Notes: generated from the letters alone by a model not told the origin. 7,860 nucleotides of DNA from Zeimonas sp044507525 (GCA_044507525.1 JBIQJM010000128.1:1-7860); one strand, 5' to 3'. Numbered from the stretch's first letter, positions 1 to 6,757 are shown. Program-made: numbers and translations.

Positions 1-456
1 CTTCTCGAGCGTGCGATAGAGCGCCTGCATCGGCTTGCTCGCGCCGACCATGCCGAAGCTCGACGCGTGGGGCGCGGCGCGCGCGTGGCGGTCGCGCAGA
101 TCGGCCTTGCCGTAGGCGTGCCCGACCGCGAAGCGCAGGCGCTCGACGTCGACCGGGATCGTGAGGTAATCGAAGAAGCCGCAGAGCAGCTTCGCGCAGA
201 CCGCGTCGTCGGACGCACCGGGCGGTGCGACGCCGATCCATTCGATGTCGCTGCCGGCGATCGCCGCGCACAGGCCCGAACGCTGGAGAGCGGGAAGGTC
301 ATCGAGGACGGCGATTCCGACCCGGCAGCGCGCCGCTTCGGCCGTGAGCGCATCGGGTTCGAACACGTGCTGCACCGACCAGCCGGCCGACCCGAGCATC
401 GGCTCGAGTTCGACCGTGGAGGCGGCTCGCTGGACCAGAAGAACGCGCCGGCTCAC
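1..456 (-). CDS. Sigma-54-dependent transcriptional regulator with VpsR-like N-terminal domain (partial, N-terminal 152 codons)
   Basis: The minus strand is open from a GTG at 456-454 to the window edge, and the gene continues to the left. The start is supported by a purine-rich Shine-Dalgarno stretch (AGGAAGAAGGGA) directly upstream. Residues 3-120 look like a response-regulator fold: a first strand RRVLLVQ, a third strand ending VAVLDD-like (residues 46-53), and CGFFDYLTIPVD, which resembles the end of a receiver. The acidic pair normally following the first strand (VDDD) is replaced by Gln-Arg-Ala, so phosphorylation is doubtful. Residues 134-152, FGMVGASKPMQALYRTLEK, match the sequence that precedes the AAA+ sigma-54-interaction module of NtrC-family activators. 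By family knowledge the missing part would hold the ATPase (GAFTGA) and a Fis-type DNA-binding domain. The VpsR-type assignment is from pattern memory; VpsR-like proteins often control exopolysaccharide genes, but no such genes are visible here. The target is unknown. Confidence 0.75.
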   Translation of the reverse strand, partial: MSRRVLLVQRAASTVELEPMLGSAGWSVQHVFEPDALTAEAARCRVGIAVLDDLPALQRSGLCAAIAGSDIEWIGVAPPGASDDAVCAKLLCGFFDYLTIPVDVERLRFAVGHAYGKADLRDRHARAAPHASSFGMVGASKPMQALYRTLEK

Positions 457-493
457 TCCCTTCTTCCTTCTTGCTTCGCGCACCGGACCGCGT

Positions 494-516
494 GCGGACT
501 GAAAGCCTAAGTCCGC
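494..516. repeat. Perfect 7-bp inverted repeat, possible operator or 5' leader hairpin
   Basis: GCGGACT (494-500) is followed after nine bases by its exact reverse complement AGTCCGC (510-516). It lies 38-60 bases upstream of the GTG start of the minus-strand regulator. It could be a binding site for a dimeric regulator or a hairpin in the regulator's leader. There is no T-run on either side, so a terminator role is unlikely. Confidence 0.45.
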
Positions 517-623
517 TGTACTACCCGACCCAATACTCCTTTCGGGGGGGTCGATGCGTTCAGCCGGGCGCCACCGGCCGAAAAGCGGAATGCTTGCGTC
601 GCCTGCGGGCTGGACTCATGCTT

Positions 624-633
624 CGTCCGGACG
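624..633. repeat. 10-bp perfect palindrome CGTCCGGACG, possible operator
   Basis: CGTCCGGACG reads the same on both strands and lies 35 bases before the ATG of the EF-G-like gene. Its half (CGGAC) is the same word found in the arms of the 494-516 inverted repeat and at 484-488, so one protein could recognise several sites here. Function is inferred only. Confidence 0.35.
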
Positions 634-668
634 GCGGTGGAAATCACGTACCGAGGGAGCGACCAGGC

Positions 669-2723
669 ATGCCCGCGCATCCGATCGAGAATCTCCGAAC
701 GCTCGCGCTCGTCGGCCACGCAGGGGTCGGCAAGACCTCGCTGATCGAATCGATGCTCGCAGCCGCCGGTGCGATCCCGACTGCCGGAACGATCGACCGC
801 GGCAACACGGTCTGCGACTACGACCCGCTGGAGAAGGAGCACGGGCACTCGCTGAAACTCGCCTGCGCGCACTTCGAGCGCGACGGTGTACGCGTACACC
901 TGCTCGACACCCCCGGCTACCCCGATTTCTCCGGGCGCGCGATGGCCGCGCTCGACGCCGTCGAATCGGTGGCGGTGGTCGTCGACGCACAGCGCGGCGT
1001 GGAGATGTCCACCGCACGCATCGCGCTGCTCGCGCAGACGCGCCGCCTGTGCCGCTTCGTCGTCGTGCACCGCATCGACGCGGAAGGCGTCGACCTGCCG
1101 GCGCGCATCGAGGAGCTGCGCACCGCCCTCGGCCCCGAATGCCTGCCGCTGAACCTGCCCGCCGACGGCGGCCGGCGCGTCGTCGACTGCTTCTTCGCGC
1201 CGGAGGACGTGCCCACCGACTTCTCGAGCGTCGAGGACGCGCACCGGGCGCTCGTCGAGCAGGTCGTCGAGGTCGACGACGCGCTCACCGAGCGCTACCT
1301 GTCGGGCGAGGAGATCGAGGCGGAGCAGTTGCACGATGCGTTCGAGCGCGCGCTTCGCGACGGGCACATCGTCCCGGTGCTGTTCGCGTCCTCGCGCGGC
1401 GGCGTCGGGGTGAACGAGCTCGTCGATTTCATCGTCCGCCTCGCGCCGAACCCGCTCGAGGGCAACCCGCCGCTGTTCGAGCGCTGGCCGGGCGGCGATC
1501 CCGAGCGCGCCGAACCCCTCACCGCTTCGCGGCGCGCCGAAGATCATGTGCTCGCGCACGTGTTCAAGGTCGAGATCGATCCGTACATCGGTCGCATCGC
1601 CACGGTGCGCGTCCACCAGGGAACGCTCGCTCCCGACACGCCGCTGTACGTCGGCGAGAGCCGAAAGGCGGTCCGCGCCGGCGTCCCGCAGCTCGTGCAG
1701 GGCCGCGACTTCCGGCCGCTGTCCGCCGCCGGCCCCGGCGAGATCTGCGCCCTCACGAAGATCGACGAGCTCGCGTACGACGCGGTGCTGCACGACGCTC
1801 CCGAGGACGCCGCGGTGCACTTCCGGCCGTTGCCGCTGCCGCACGCGGTCTACGGCCTGGCGATCCGCGTGAAGAAGCGCGGCGACGAGCAGAAGCTCTC
1901 CGAGGTGCTGCATCGCCTGTGCGCCGAGGATCCGAGCCTGGGCGTCGAGCACGACCCGACGACGCACGAGGCGGTGGTGCGCGGGCTGGGCGAAGTGCAC
2001 GTCGCGCGCGTGCTCGAGCGCATCCGGTCGCAGTACAAGCTCGAGGTCGACGCGCATCCGCCCACGGTGCCGTACCGCGAGACGATCTCCGGCAGCGCCG
2101 ACGGGCATCACCGGCACAAGAAGCAGAGCGGCGGCGCCGGGCAGTTCGGCGAAGTGTTCCTGCGCGTCGAGCCGCTGTCGCGCGGCGAAGGCTTTCGTTT
2201 CGTCGACGAGGTCAAGGGCGGCGCGATCCCGGGCCCGTTCATTCCCGCGGTCGAGAAAGGCGTACGCCAGGCGCTCGACGGCGGAGCGGTCGCGGGCTTC
2301 CCGGTGCAGGACGTGAAGGTCACCGTCTACGACGGCAAGACGCATCCGGTCGACGGCAAGGAGATCGCCTTCATCACCGCGGGCCGCAAGGCCTTCCTCG
2401 ATGCGGCCGCGAAGGCGCGGCCGGTCGTGCTCGAGCCGATCGTCTCGCTCGAGCTGACGATCCCCGCCGACGCGATCGGCGCCGTCTCGGGCGAGCTGTC
2501 GGCGCGCCGCGGACAGGTTTCGGGCGCCGACTCCGCGCGCGCCGGCATGGCGATGCTCAGTGCGCGCGCGCCGATGGCCGAGCTCGGCGACTTCCAGGGC
2601 CGGCTCAAGGCGATCACCGGAGGACAGGGAAGCTACTCGCTGGAGCTGCTCGGCTACGAGGAGGCACCGCCGGCGGTGCAGCACAAGCTGCGCTCGGCAT
2701 GGAGGCCCCGCGAAGAGGAGTGA
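669..2723 (+). CDS. Elongation factor G-like translational GTPase (EF-G2 / FusA2 type)
   Basis: A 684-residue protein with the full EF-G domain order, slightly shorter than canonical EF-G (about 700). It has a P-loop GHAGVGKT (16-23), a switch I region EKEHGHSL (55-62) where EF-G has ERERGITI, a G3 motif DTPGYPDF (80-87), HRID (134-137) at the NKxD position, and FASSRGG (239-245) near the G5 position. Domain II begins near residue 293, domain III near 395, domain IV near 467 (VPYRETIS, then KKQSGGAGQFGEV), and domain V near 585 (VVLEPIVSLEL). The Tyr in place of the catalytic His of DTPGH is typical of the EF-G2 paralogue group, as in Thermus EF-G-2, so this is a paralogue rather than the main fusA, and no str-operon genes flank it. 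The ATG at 669 is preferred because GAGGGAG (653-659) lies nine bases before it and the family begins close to the P-loop; an in-frame ATG at 618 would add 17 residues without a good ribosome site. A role in ribosomal translocation or recycling is inferred. Automatic pipelines may name it fusA. Confidence 0.9.
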   Translation: MPAHPIENLRTLALVGHAGVGKTSLIESMLAAAGAIPTAGTIDRGNTVCDYDPLEKEHGHSLKLACAHFERDGVRVHLLDTPGYPDFSGRAMAALDAVESVAVVVDAQRGVEMSTARIALLAQTRRLCRFVVVHRIDAEGVDLPARIEELRTALGPECLPLNLPADGGRRVVDCFFAPEDVPTDFSSVEDAHRALVEQVVEVDDALTERYLSGEEIEAEQLHDAFERALRDGHIVPVLFASSRGGVGVNELVDFIVRLAPNPLEGNPPLFERWPGGDPERAEPLTASRRAEDHVLAHVFKVEIDPYIGRIATVRVHQGTLAPDTPLYVGESRKAVRAGVPQLVQGRDFRPLSAAGPGEICALTKIDELAYDAVLHDAPEDAAVHFRPLPLPHAVYGLAIRVKKRGDEQKLSEVLHRLCAEDPSLGVEHDPTTHEAVVRGLGEVHVARVLERIRSQYKLEVDAHPPTVPYRETISGSADGHHRHKKQSGGAGQFGEVFLRVEPLSRGEGFRFVDEVKGGAIPGPFIPAVEKGVRQALDGGAVAGFPVQDVKVTVYDGKTHPVDGKEIAFITAGRKAFLDAAAKARPVVLEPIVSLELTIPADAIGAVSGELSARRGQVSGADSARAGMAMLSARAPMAELGDFQGRLKAITGGQGSYSLELLGYEEAPPAVQHKLRSAWRPREEE

Positions 2724-2752
2724 ATCGCCCTGCGTGTCAGAATCGGGGCGAT
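2724..2752 (+). repeat. 7-bp inverted repeat between the EF-G-like and ALDH genes
   Basis: ATCGCCC (2724-2730), immediately after the stop codon, pairs with GGGCGAT (2746-2752) across a 15-base loop. There is no U-tract, so it is a weak candidate for a terminator. Its loop contains the candidate -10 element at 2738-2743, so an operator overlapping the promoter is another reading. Confidence 0.35.
2735..2743 (+). promoter_or_regulatory. Candidate extended -10 promoter for the ALDH-argE pair
   Basis: TGT followed by CAGAAT gives a TGN extended -10 with a 4/6 match to TATAAT. It would start transcription near 2750 and leave a leader of roughly 30 bases before the ATG at 2779, which is preceded by AGGTGG (2765-2770). 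No good -35 is found 16-18 bases upstream, so it would rely on the extended -10. Similar in form to the candidate at 5405-5413. Confidence 0.35.
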
Positions 2753-2778
2753 ACGCAACCAGCGAGGTGGTGCTCTCC

Positions 2779-4209
2779 ATGTACGAGAATCTCTGTCTCT
2801 ACATCGACGGTGAATTCATCGCGGCGCAGGGACGCCGTGAGCAGGACGTCTTCGATCCGGCCACCGGCGACGTCGTCGGCAAGCTGCCGCACGCCACGCG
2901 CGAGGACCTCGACCGCGCGCTCGCGGCCGCGCAGCGCGCGTTCCCCGCCTGGCGCGACACCTCGCCGCTCGAACGCAGCAACGTGCTGCGCAAGGCGGCG
3001 CAGCTGCTGCGCGAGCGCGCCCCGGAGATCGGCCGCAACATCACGCTCGACCAGGGCAAGCCGCTCACCGAGGCGATCAACGAGGTGAAGAACTGCGCCG
3101 AGCACGCCGAATGGCACGCCGAGGAGGGCCGCCGCATCTACGGGCGCGTGATCCCGGCGCGCCACCCCGCCGTGCGCCAGTTCGTCGTGCGCCAGCCGGT
3201 CGGCGTATGCGCGGCCTTCACGCCGTGGAACTTCCCGGCCAGCCAGGCGGTGCGCAAGATCGGCGCCGCGCTCGGCTCCGGCTGCACGCTCGTGCTGAAA
3301 GGCCCCGAAGACTCGCCGAGCGCGATCGTCGCCCTCGCGCGCGTCTTCCACGACGCCGGCCTTCCGGCCGGGTGCCTGAACATCGTCTGGGGCGTGCCGC
3401 ACGAGGTGTCCGACTACCTGATCCGCTCGCCGATCGTGCGCAAGATCTCGTTCACCGGATCGGTGCCCGTCGGCAAGCAGCTCGCCGCGCTCGCCGGCCA
3501 GCACATGAAGCGCACGACGATGGAGCTGGGCGGGCACTCGCCCGTCATCGTCTTCGACGATGCCGACGTCGATCGCGCCGCCGATGCGCTGCAGGCCTTC
3601 AAGTTCCGCAACGCCGGGCAGGTCTGCGTGTCGCCCACGCGCTTCTACCTGCACGAGAAGATCCACGATCGCTTCATCGCGCGTTTCCTCGAGAAGACGC
3701 GTGCGATGAAGGTCGGCGCCGGACTCGACGAGAACACCCGCATGGGCCCGCTCGCGCACGAACGGCGCGTGCCGGCGATGCAGGAGTTCGTCGACGACGC
3801 GAGCCGGCGCGGCGGGCGCATCGAGCTCGGCGGCGAACGCCTGTCCGATCGCGGCAACTTCTTCGCGCCCACCGTCGTCACCGGATTGCCCGACGACGCG
3901 ATGCTGATGACCACCGAGCCCTTCGGCCCGATCGCCCCCTTCGCGCGCTTCACCGATTTCGACGACGTGATCCGGCGCGCGAACGCGCTGCCGTACGGGC
4001 TGTCGTCCTACGTGTTCACGACGTCGACCCGCCATGCGAACGCGGCGGCGAACCTGCTCGAGGCGGGCAACGTCAACATCAACCATTTCGGGCAGGCGAT
4101 CGCCGAGGCGCCCTTCGGCGGCATCAAGGACAGCGGCTGGGGCAGCGAAGGCGGCACCGAGACCTTCGACGGCTACCTGAACACGAAGTTCGTCACGCAG
4201 CGCGACTAG
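2779..4209 (+). CDS. NAD(P)-dependent aldehyde dehydrogenase, succinate-semialdehyde dehydrogenase (GabD)-like
   Basis: A 476-residue protein of ordinary length for the ALDH superfamily. It oxidises an aldehyde to the acid with NAD(P). Visible family marks are TPWNFP with the oxyanion Asn151, the cofactor-binding Lys174 in LKGPEDSP (KPxExTP-like, with Gly in place of the usual Pro), FTGSVPVG, the general base Glu249 in MELGGHSP, the catalytic Cys283 in NAGQVCVSPTRF, and TTEPFGPI. The Glu-Cys spacing of 34 is the family norm. The N-terminus (LYIDGEF, then DPATGDVVGKLPHA) is typical of the SSADH-like group. The residue two after the catalytic Cys is Ser, whereas GabD-type enzymes often carry a second Cys, so alpha-ketoglutarate semialdehyde or another omega-semialdehyde is equally possible. 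The ATG at 2779 follows AGGTGG by eight bases. It is followed after 11 bases by the ArgE-like gene, which suggests a shared catabolic task. Substrate is not determined. Confidence 0.9.
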   Translation: MYENLCLYIDGEFIAAQGRREQDVFDPATGDVVGKLPHATREDLDRALAAAQRAFPAWRDTSPLERSNVLRKAAQLLRERAPEIGRNITLDQGKPLTEAINEVKNCAEHAEWHAEEGRRIYGRVIPARHPAVRQFVVRQPVGVCAAFTPWNFPASQAVRKIGAALGSGCTLVLKGPEDSPSAIVALARVFHDAGLPAGCLNIVWGVPHEVSDYLIRSPIVRKISFTGSVPVGKQLAALAGQHMKRTTMELGGHSPVIVFDDADVDRAADALQAFKFRNAGQVCVSPTRFYLHEKIHDRFIARFLEKTRAMKVGAGLDENTRMGPLAHERRVPAMQEFVDDASRRGGRIELGGERLSDRGNFFAPTVVTGLPDDAMLMTTEPFGPIAPFARFTDFDDVIRRANALPYGLSSYVFTTSTRHANAAANLLEAGNVNINHFGQAIAEAPFGGIKDSGWGSEGGTETFDGYLNTKFVTQRD

Positions 4210-4220
4210 GACGCAGGACG

Positions 4221-5396
4221 ATGGCCGGCGTGCGTTCCAGCGTCGAGCTGCTGCGCCGGCTCGTCGCCTTCGACACGGTCAGCGCGAAGCCGAACGTCGC
4301 GCTGATCGACTGGGCCGCGCAGCGCCTGGAAGACGCCGGCTTCCGCTGCTTCGTGCAGCACGGCGACGAAGCCGGCAAGGCGAACCTCTTCGCCACCGCC
4401 GGCCCCGACGACGTCGCCGGCTGGATGCTGTCGGGGCATTCCGACGTCGTCCCGGTCGCCGGACAGGCCTGGTCCTCCGATCCGTTCACGCTGCGCGAGG
4501 ACGGCGGGCGGCTGCATGCACGCGGCGCCGCCGACATGAAGGGCTTCCTCGCCTGCGTGCTCGATGCCGCGCCGCGCCTGGCGGCCGCGAAGCTGCGCGC
4601 CCCGGTGCACGTCGCCTTCTCCTACGACGAGGAAACGACGATGCGCGGCATGCGGCTGCTGGCCGCGCACCTGGCCGACGCGCCGCTGCTTCCGGCCGCG
4701 TGCGTCATCGGCGAGCCGACGTCGATGCACGTCGTCGTCGCCAACAAGGGCGCCGCCGGCTACCGCGTCCGCGTGCGCGGGCACTCGGTGCATTCGGCGC
4801 TGCGCGACCGGGGTGTCTCCGCGGTCGAGCAGGCGGCGGAGATCATCGTCTTCATCGGCCGCCTGCAGCGCGAGCTCGACGCCGCGGCGCGCCACGACGG
4901 ATTCGACTACCCGCACACCAGCGTGCACGTCGGGCTCGTCCACGGCGGCACCGCGCACAACATCACCGCGAAGGACTGCGAGTTCGTCCTCGAGATCCGC
5001 ACGCTGCCCGGCATGCGCGCCACCGACGTGCTCGAGACGGTGCGCCGGCACTGCGACGACGTCGTGCTGCCCGCGATGCGGCGCATCGCCGCCGACACCT
5101 CGATCACCTTCGACGAGATCTTCGACACGCCGCCGCTCGACGAGCGCGGGAACGAGTCGCTCGCGCAGGCGCTCGCACCGCTGTGCGGGCACGCCGAACG
5201 GCGGCGGGTGAGCTTCGGCACCGAGGCGGGCATCCTGCAGGCGATCGGCGTGCCGACCGTCGTCTGCGGCCCGGGCGACATCGCGGTCGCGCACCAGCCC
5301 GACGAATACGTCGAGGTCGCGCAACTCGAACGATGCGGCGCCTTCCTCGACGCGCTCGGCAGGCGCCTCGCCGAGCCGGCCCCCGGGTCGTCCTGA
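4221..5396 (+). CDS. argE: Acetylornithine deacetylase-type M20 metallohydrolase (ArgE family)
   Basis: A 391-residue cytoplasmic zinc hydrolase, the usual length for ArgE (about 385), which removes the acetyl group from N-acetylornithine. Metal and catalytic residues are visible: His73 and Asp75 in SGHSDVVPV, bridging Asp105 in HARGAADMKGF, Glu137-Glu138 in SYDEET, Glu165 in IGEPTS, and His358 in AVAHQPDEYV. A dimerisation-domain motif, RGHSVHSA, and the ArgE-like HNITAKDCEFVLEIRTLPG also fit. After DEE, the usual Gly-Cys is Thr-Met here. The start is the ATG at 4221; AGGA (4208-4211) overlapping the upstream TAG stop lies nine bases before it, indicating translational coupling with the ALDH gene. 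Many betaproteobacteria make ornithine through ArgJ and do not need ArgE, so pairing with an aldehyde dehydrogenase suggests a different N-acyl amino acid substrate. The family is secure; the exact substrate is inferred. Confidence 0.85.
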   Translation: MAGVRSSVELLRRLVAFDTVSAKPNVALIDWAAQRLEDAGFRCFVQHGDEAGKANLFATAGPDDVAGWMLSGHSDVVPVAGQAWSSDPFTLREDGGRLHARGAADMKGFLACVLDAAPRLAAAKLRAPVHVAFSYDEETTMRGMRLLAAHLADAPLLPAACVIGEPTSMHVVVANKGAAGYRVRVRGHSVHSALRDRGVSAVEQAAEIIVFIGRLQRELDAAARHDGFDYPHTSVHVGLVHGGTAHNITAKDCEFVLEIRTLPGMRATDVLETVRRHCDDVVLPAMRRIAADTSITFDEIFDTPPLDERGNESLAQALAPLCGHAERRRVSFGTEAGILQAIGVPTVVCGPGDIAVAHQPDEYVEVAQLERCGAFLDALGRRLAEPAPGSS

Positions 5397-5404
5397 GCGC
5401 CCTG

Positions 5405-5413
5405 TGAGACAAT
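5405..5413 (+). promoter_or_regulatory. Candidate extended -10 promoter for the ccm operon
   Basis: TGA followed by GACAAT forms a TGN extended -10 with a 4/6 match to TATAAT, nine bases after the argE stop. The expected start near 5420 leaves a leader of about 45 bases before the ccmI ATG. No clear -35 is present upstream. Prediction by eye only. Confidence 0.35.
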
Positions 5414-5464
5414 AGCGGGTTCGCCTTTTTCCATGCCGCCGCGCTGCGCGACGGCTCTCCGCCG

Positions 5465-6757
5465 ATGGCCCTGTGGATCTCCATCGCGATCGTCACGCTG
5501 GTGGCGACCGCCCTGGTCGTCTGGCCGCTCGTCTCGACCCGCCGGCTGCGCACCGATGCGCCGCACGACGACGAGCGGCGCCTGGCGGTCTTCCGCGACC
5601 GCAAGCGCGAGATCGACCGCGAGCGCGATGCCGGTCGGATCACCGACGACGAAGCCGAGCAGGCGCACGCCGACCTCGCCCGCCAGCTGACCGAAGACCT
5701 GCCGGCGCTCGCCGCGGGCGCGATGCCGGGCCCTTCGGGCGCCGCCGCAGCGCCCGCCGCCCGCTCGCCGCGCACGGCCTGGGCGATGGCGGCCTTCGTC
5801 GCCGTGCTCGTTCCGCTGGTCGCCGTCGGCGTGTACCGGCAGGTCGGTGCACCGCAGCTCGCGGCGGTCGACGCCGCCGGTGGCGCCGGACCGGTCGACG
5901 CCGCGCAGATCGAGGCGATGATCGAGCGCATCGAGCAGCGCACGCGCGAGAACCCGGACGACGCCGAAGCCTGGGCGATGCTCGCCGAGGCGCGCAAGAT
6001 GCAGGGCCGTCACGACGAAGCGGTCGTCGCCTTTGCGCAGGCCGCCGAGCGCCTGCCCAAGGACGCGCGGCTGCTGACCGACTACGCCGAGTCGGCGGCA
6101 CTGCGCGTCGGCGGCGACTTCGCAGGCGAGCCGGTCGAACTGCTCGAGCGCGCGCTGGCCGCCGATCCGAACGAACCGAAGGCGGTCGCGCTGATGGGCG
6201 CGGCGCAGTACCGGCTGGGGAACCTGCCGCGCGCGCTGACGTACCTGAAGCAGCTCGAGACCTTCCTCGAGCCGGGCAGCGAGGAGGCGACGCAGATCGC
6301 CGCGATCGTGCAGCGCATCGAGGGCGAGGTCGCCGCGGGCGCGCCGGCGACGGACGCAAGGACGCAGGGCGCAGAGGCGGCACCGTCGCCGCAAGCCGCA
6401 GCGCCGTCCCCGGCGGCGGTCGCCGGCACCGTCTCCGTCGATGCTTCGCTCGCCGAGCGCGCCGCGCAGGGCGGAACGCTCTTCGTCATCGCCCGCGCGA
6501 GCGGCGGCCCGTCGGTGCCGATCGCGGTGCTGCGCGTCGCCTCGCCCGAGTTCCCCACCGCGTTCACGCTCGACGAAGCGAACGCGATGGACCCGTCGCG
6601 CAGACTCTCCGGCAACGATTCGCTCGACCTCGAGGCGCGGCTGAGCCGCAGCGGAGAGGCGATGCGCCAGCCGGGCGACCTGTACGGTCGCATCGAGAAC
6701 GTGCAGCCCGGGTCGGCGGGCCTGCGCATCGTCCTCGACCAGGTCGTCCCGCGTTGA
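5465..6757 (+). CDS. ccmI: Cytochrome c maturation protein CcmI (long form with TPR and CcmH-like C-terminal domain)
   Basis: A 430-residue inner-membrane chaperone that holds apocytochrome c for haem ligation with CcmF and CcmH. A first membrane segment lies at residues 2-23 (ALWISIAIVTLVATALVV), followed by a charged cytoplasmic loop likely to form a coiled coil (about 35-80: ERRLAVFRDRKREIDRER, then GRITDDEAEQAHADLARQL, a hallmark of CcmI). A second membrane segment lies at about 105-126. TPR repeats follow in the periplasm (about 166-199, DAEAWAMLAEARKMQGRHDEA, and about 222-260), then an Ala/Pro-rich linker (about 295-318), then a domain from about 320 to the end with GTVSVD, LFVIARASGGPSVPIAVLR and GDLYGRIENV, as in the C-terminal part of E. 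coli CcmH. An in-frame stop at 5405 and no other in-frame ATG favour the start at 5465, but there is no Shine-Dalgarno before it. The stop overlaps the ccmA start. Confidence 0.92.
   Translation: MALWISIAIVTLVATALVVWPLVSTRRLRTDAPHDDERRLAVFRDRKREIDRERDAGRITDDEAEQAHADLARQLTEDLPALAAGAMPGPSGAAAAPAARSPRTAWAMAAFVAVLVPLVAVGVYRQVGAPQLAAVDAAGGAGPVDAAQIEAMIERIEQRTRENPDDAEAWAMLAEARKMQGRHDEAVVAFAQAAERLPKDARLLTDYAESAALRVGGDFAGEPVELLERALAADPNEPKAVALMGAAQYRLGNLPRALTYLKQLETFLEPGSEEATQIAAIVQRIEGEVAAGAPATDARTQGAEAAPSPQAAAPSPAAVAGTVSVDASLAERAAQGGTLFVIARASGGPSVPIAVLRVASPEFPTAFTLDEANAMDPSRRLSGNDSLDLEARLSRSGEAMRQPGDLYGRIENVQPGSAGLRIVLDQVVPR
6352..6375 (+). repeat. Imperfect 8-base tandem repeat inside the CcmI linker
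   Basis: GGACGCAA (6352-6359) and GGACGCAG (6360-6367) are followed by the related GGCGCAGA (6368-6375). It encodes part of the Ala-rich linker between the TPR region and the C-terminal domain of CcmI. Eight is not a multiple of three, so a gain or loss of one unit would shift the frame. Confidence 0.45.

Larger units (their letters stand above)
457..668. promoter_or_regulatory. Divergent intergenic control region
   Basis: This 212-base stretch separates the two divergently read genes and must hold both promoters. I see a 7-bp inverted repeat at 494-516, a 10-bp palindrome at 624-633, a dyad GCCGG-N6-CCGGC at 563-578, a run of seven G at 544-550, and two TACT words 15 bases apart (519 and 534). 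No convincing TTGACA/TATAAT pair and no GG-N10-GC sigma-54 promoter could be identified by eye on either strand. No small gene with a plausible ribosome binding site is seen. Confidence 0.5.

Noticed and set aside
67..510. Plus-strand open frames at 67-510 and 245-502
   Set aside because: Both are antisense to the sigma-54 regulator, which has a ribosome site and family motifs on the minus strand. Neither plus-strand product resembles a protein family.
563..578. Dyad GCCGG-N6-CCGGC
   Set aside because: A five-base GC-only arm occurs often by chance in DNA this GC-rich, so I do not list it as a separate feature.
580..600. Possible sigma-54 promoter around CGGAATGCTTGC
   Set aside because: The spacing between GG and GC is seven bases instead of the required ten.
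507..2780. Minus-strand open frame of 757 codons
   Set aside because: It mirrors the EF-G-like gene almost exactly, and its translation is low-complexity and Arg/Asp/Ala-rich without domains.
2737..4086. Minus-strand open frame of 449 codons opposite the aldehyde dehydrogenase
   Set aside because: It is a shadow of a gene with all ALDH catalytic residues; the antisense translation has no motif.
5397..5430. Possible terminator after argE ending in TTTTT (5425-5429)
   Set aside because: The only stem before the T-run is three base pairs (GCG/CGC), too weak for an intrinsic terminator.
5433..5690. 85-codon open frame starting at ATG 5433
   Set aside because: It is in a different frame from ccmI, has no ribosome site, and gives a Ser/Arg-rich product. 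ccmI codons explain the sequence.
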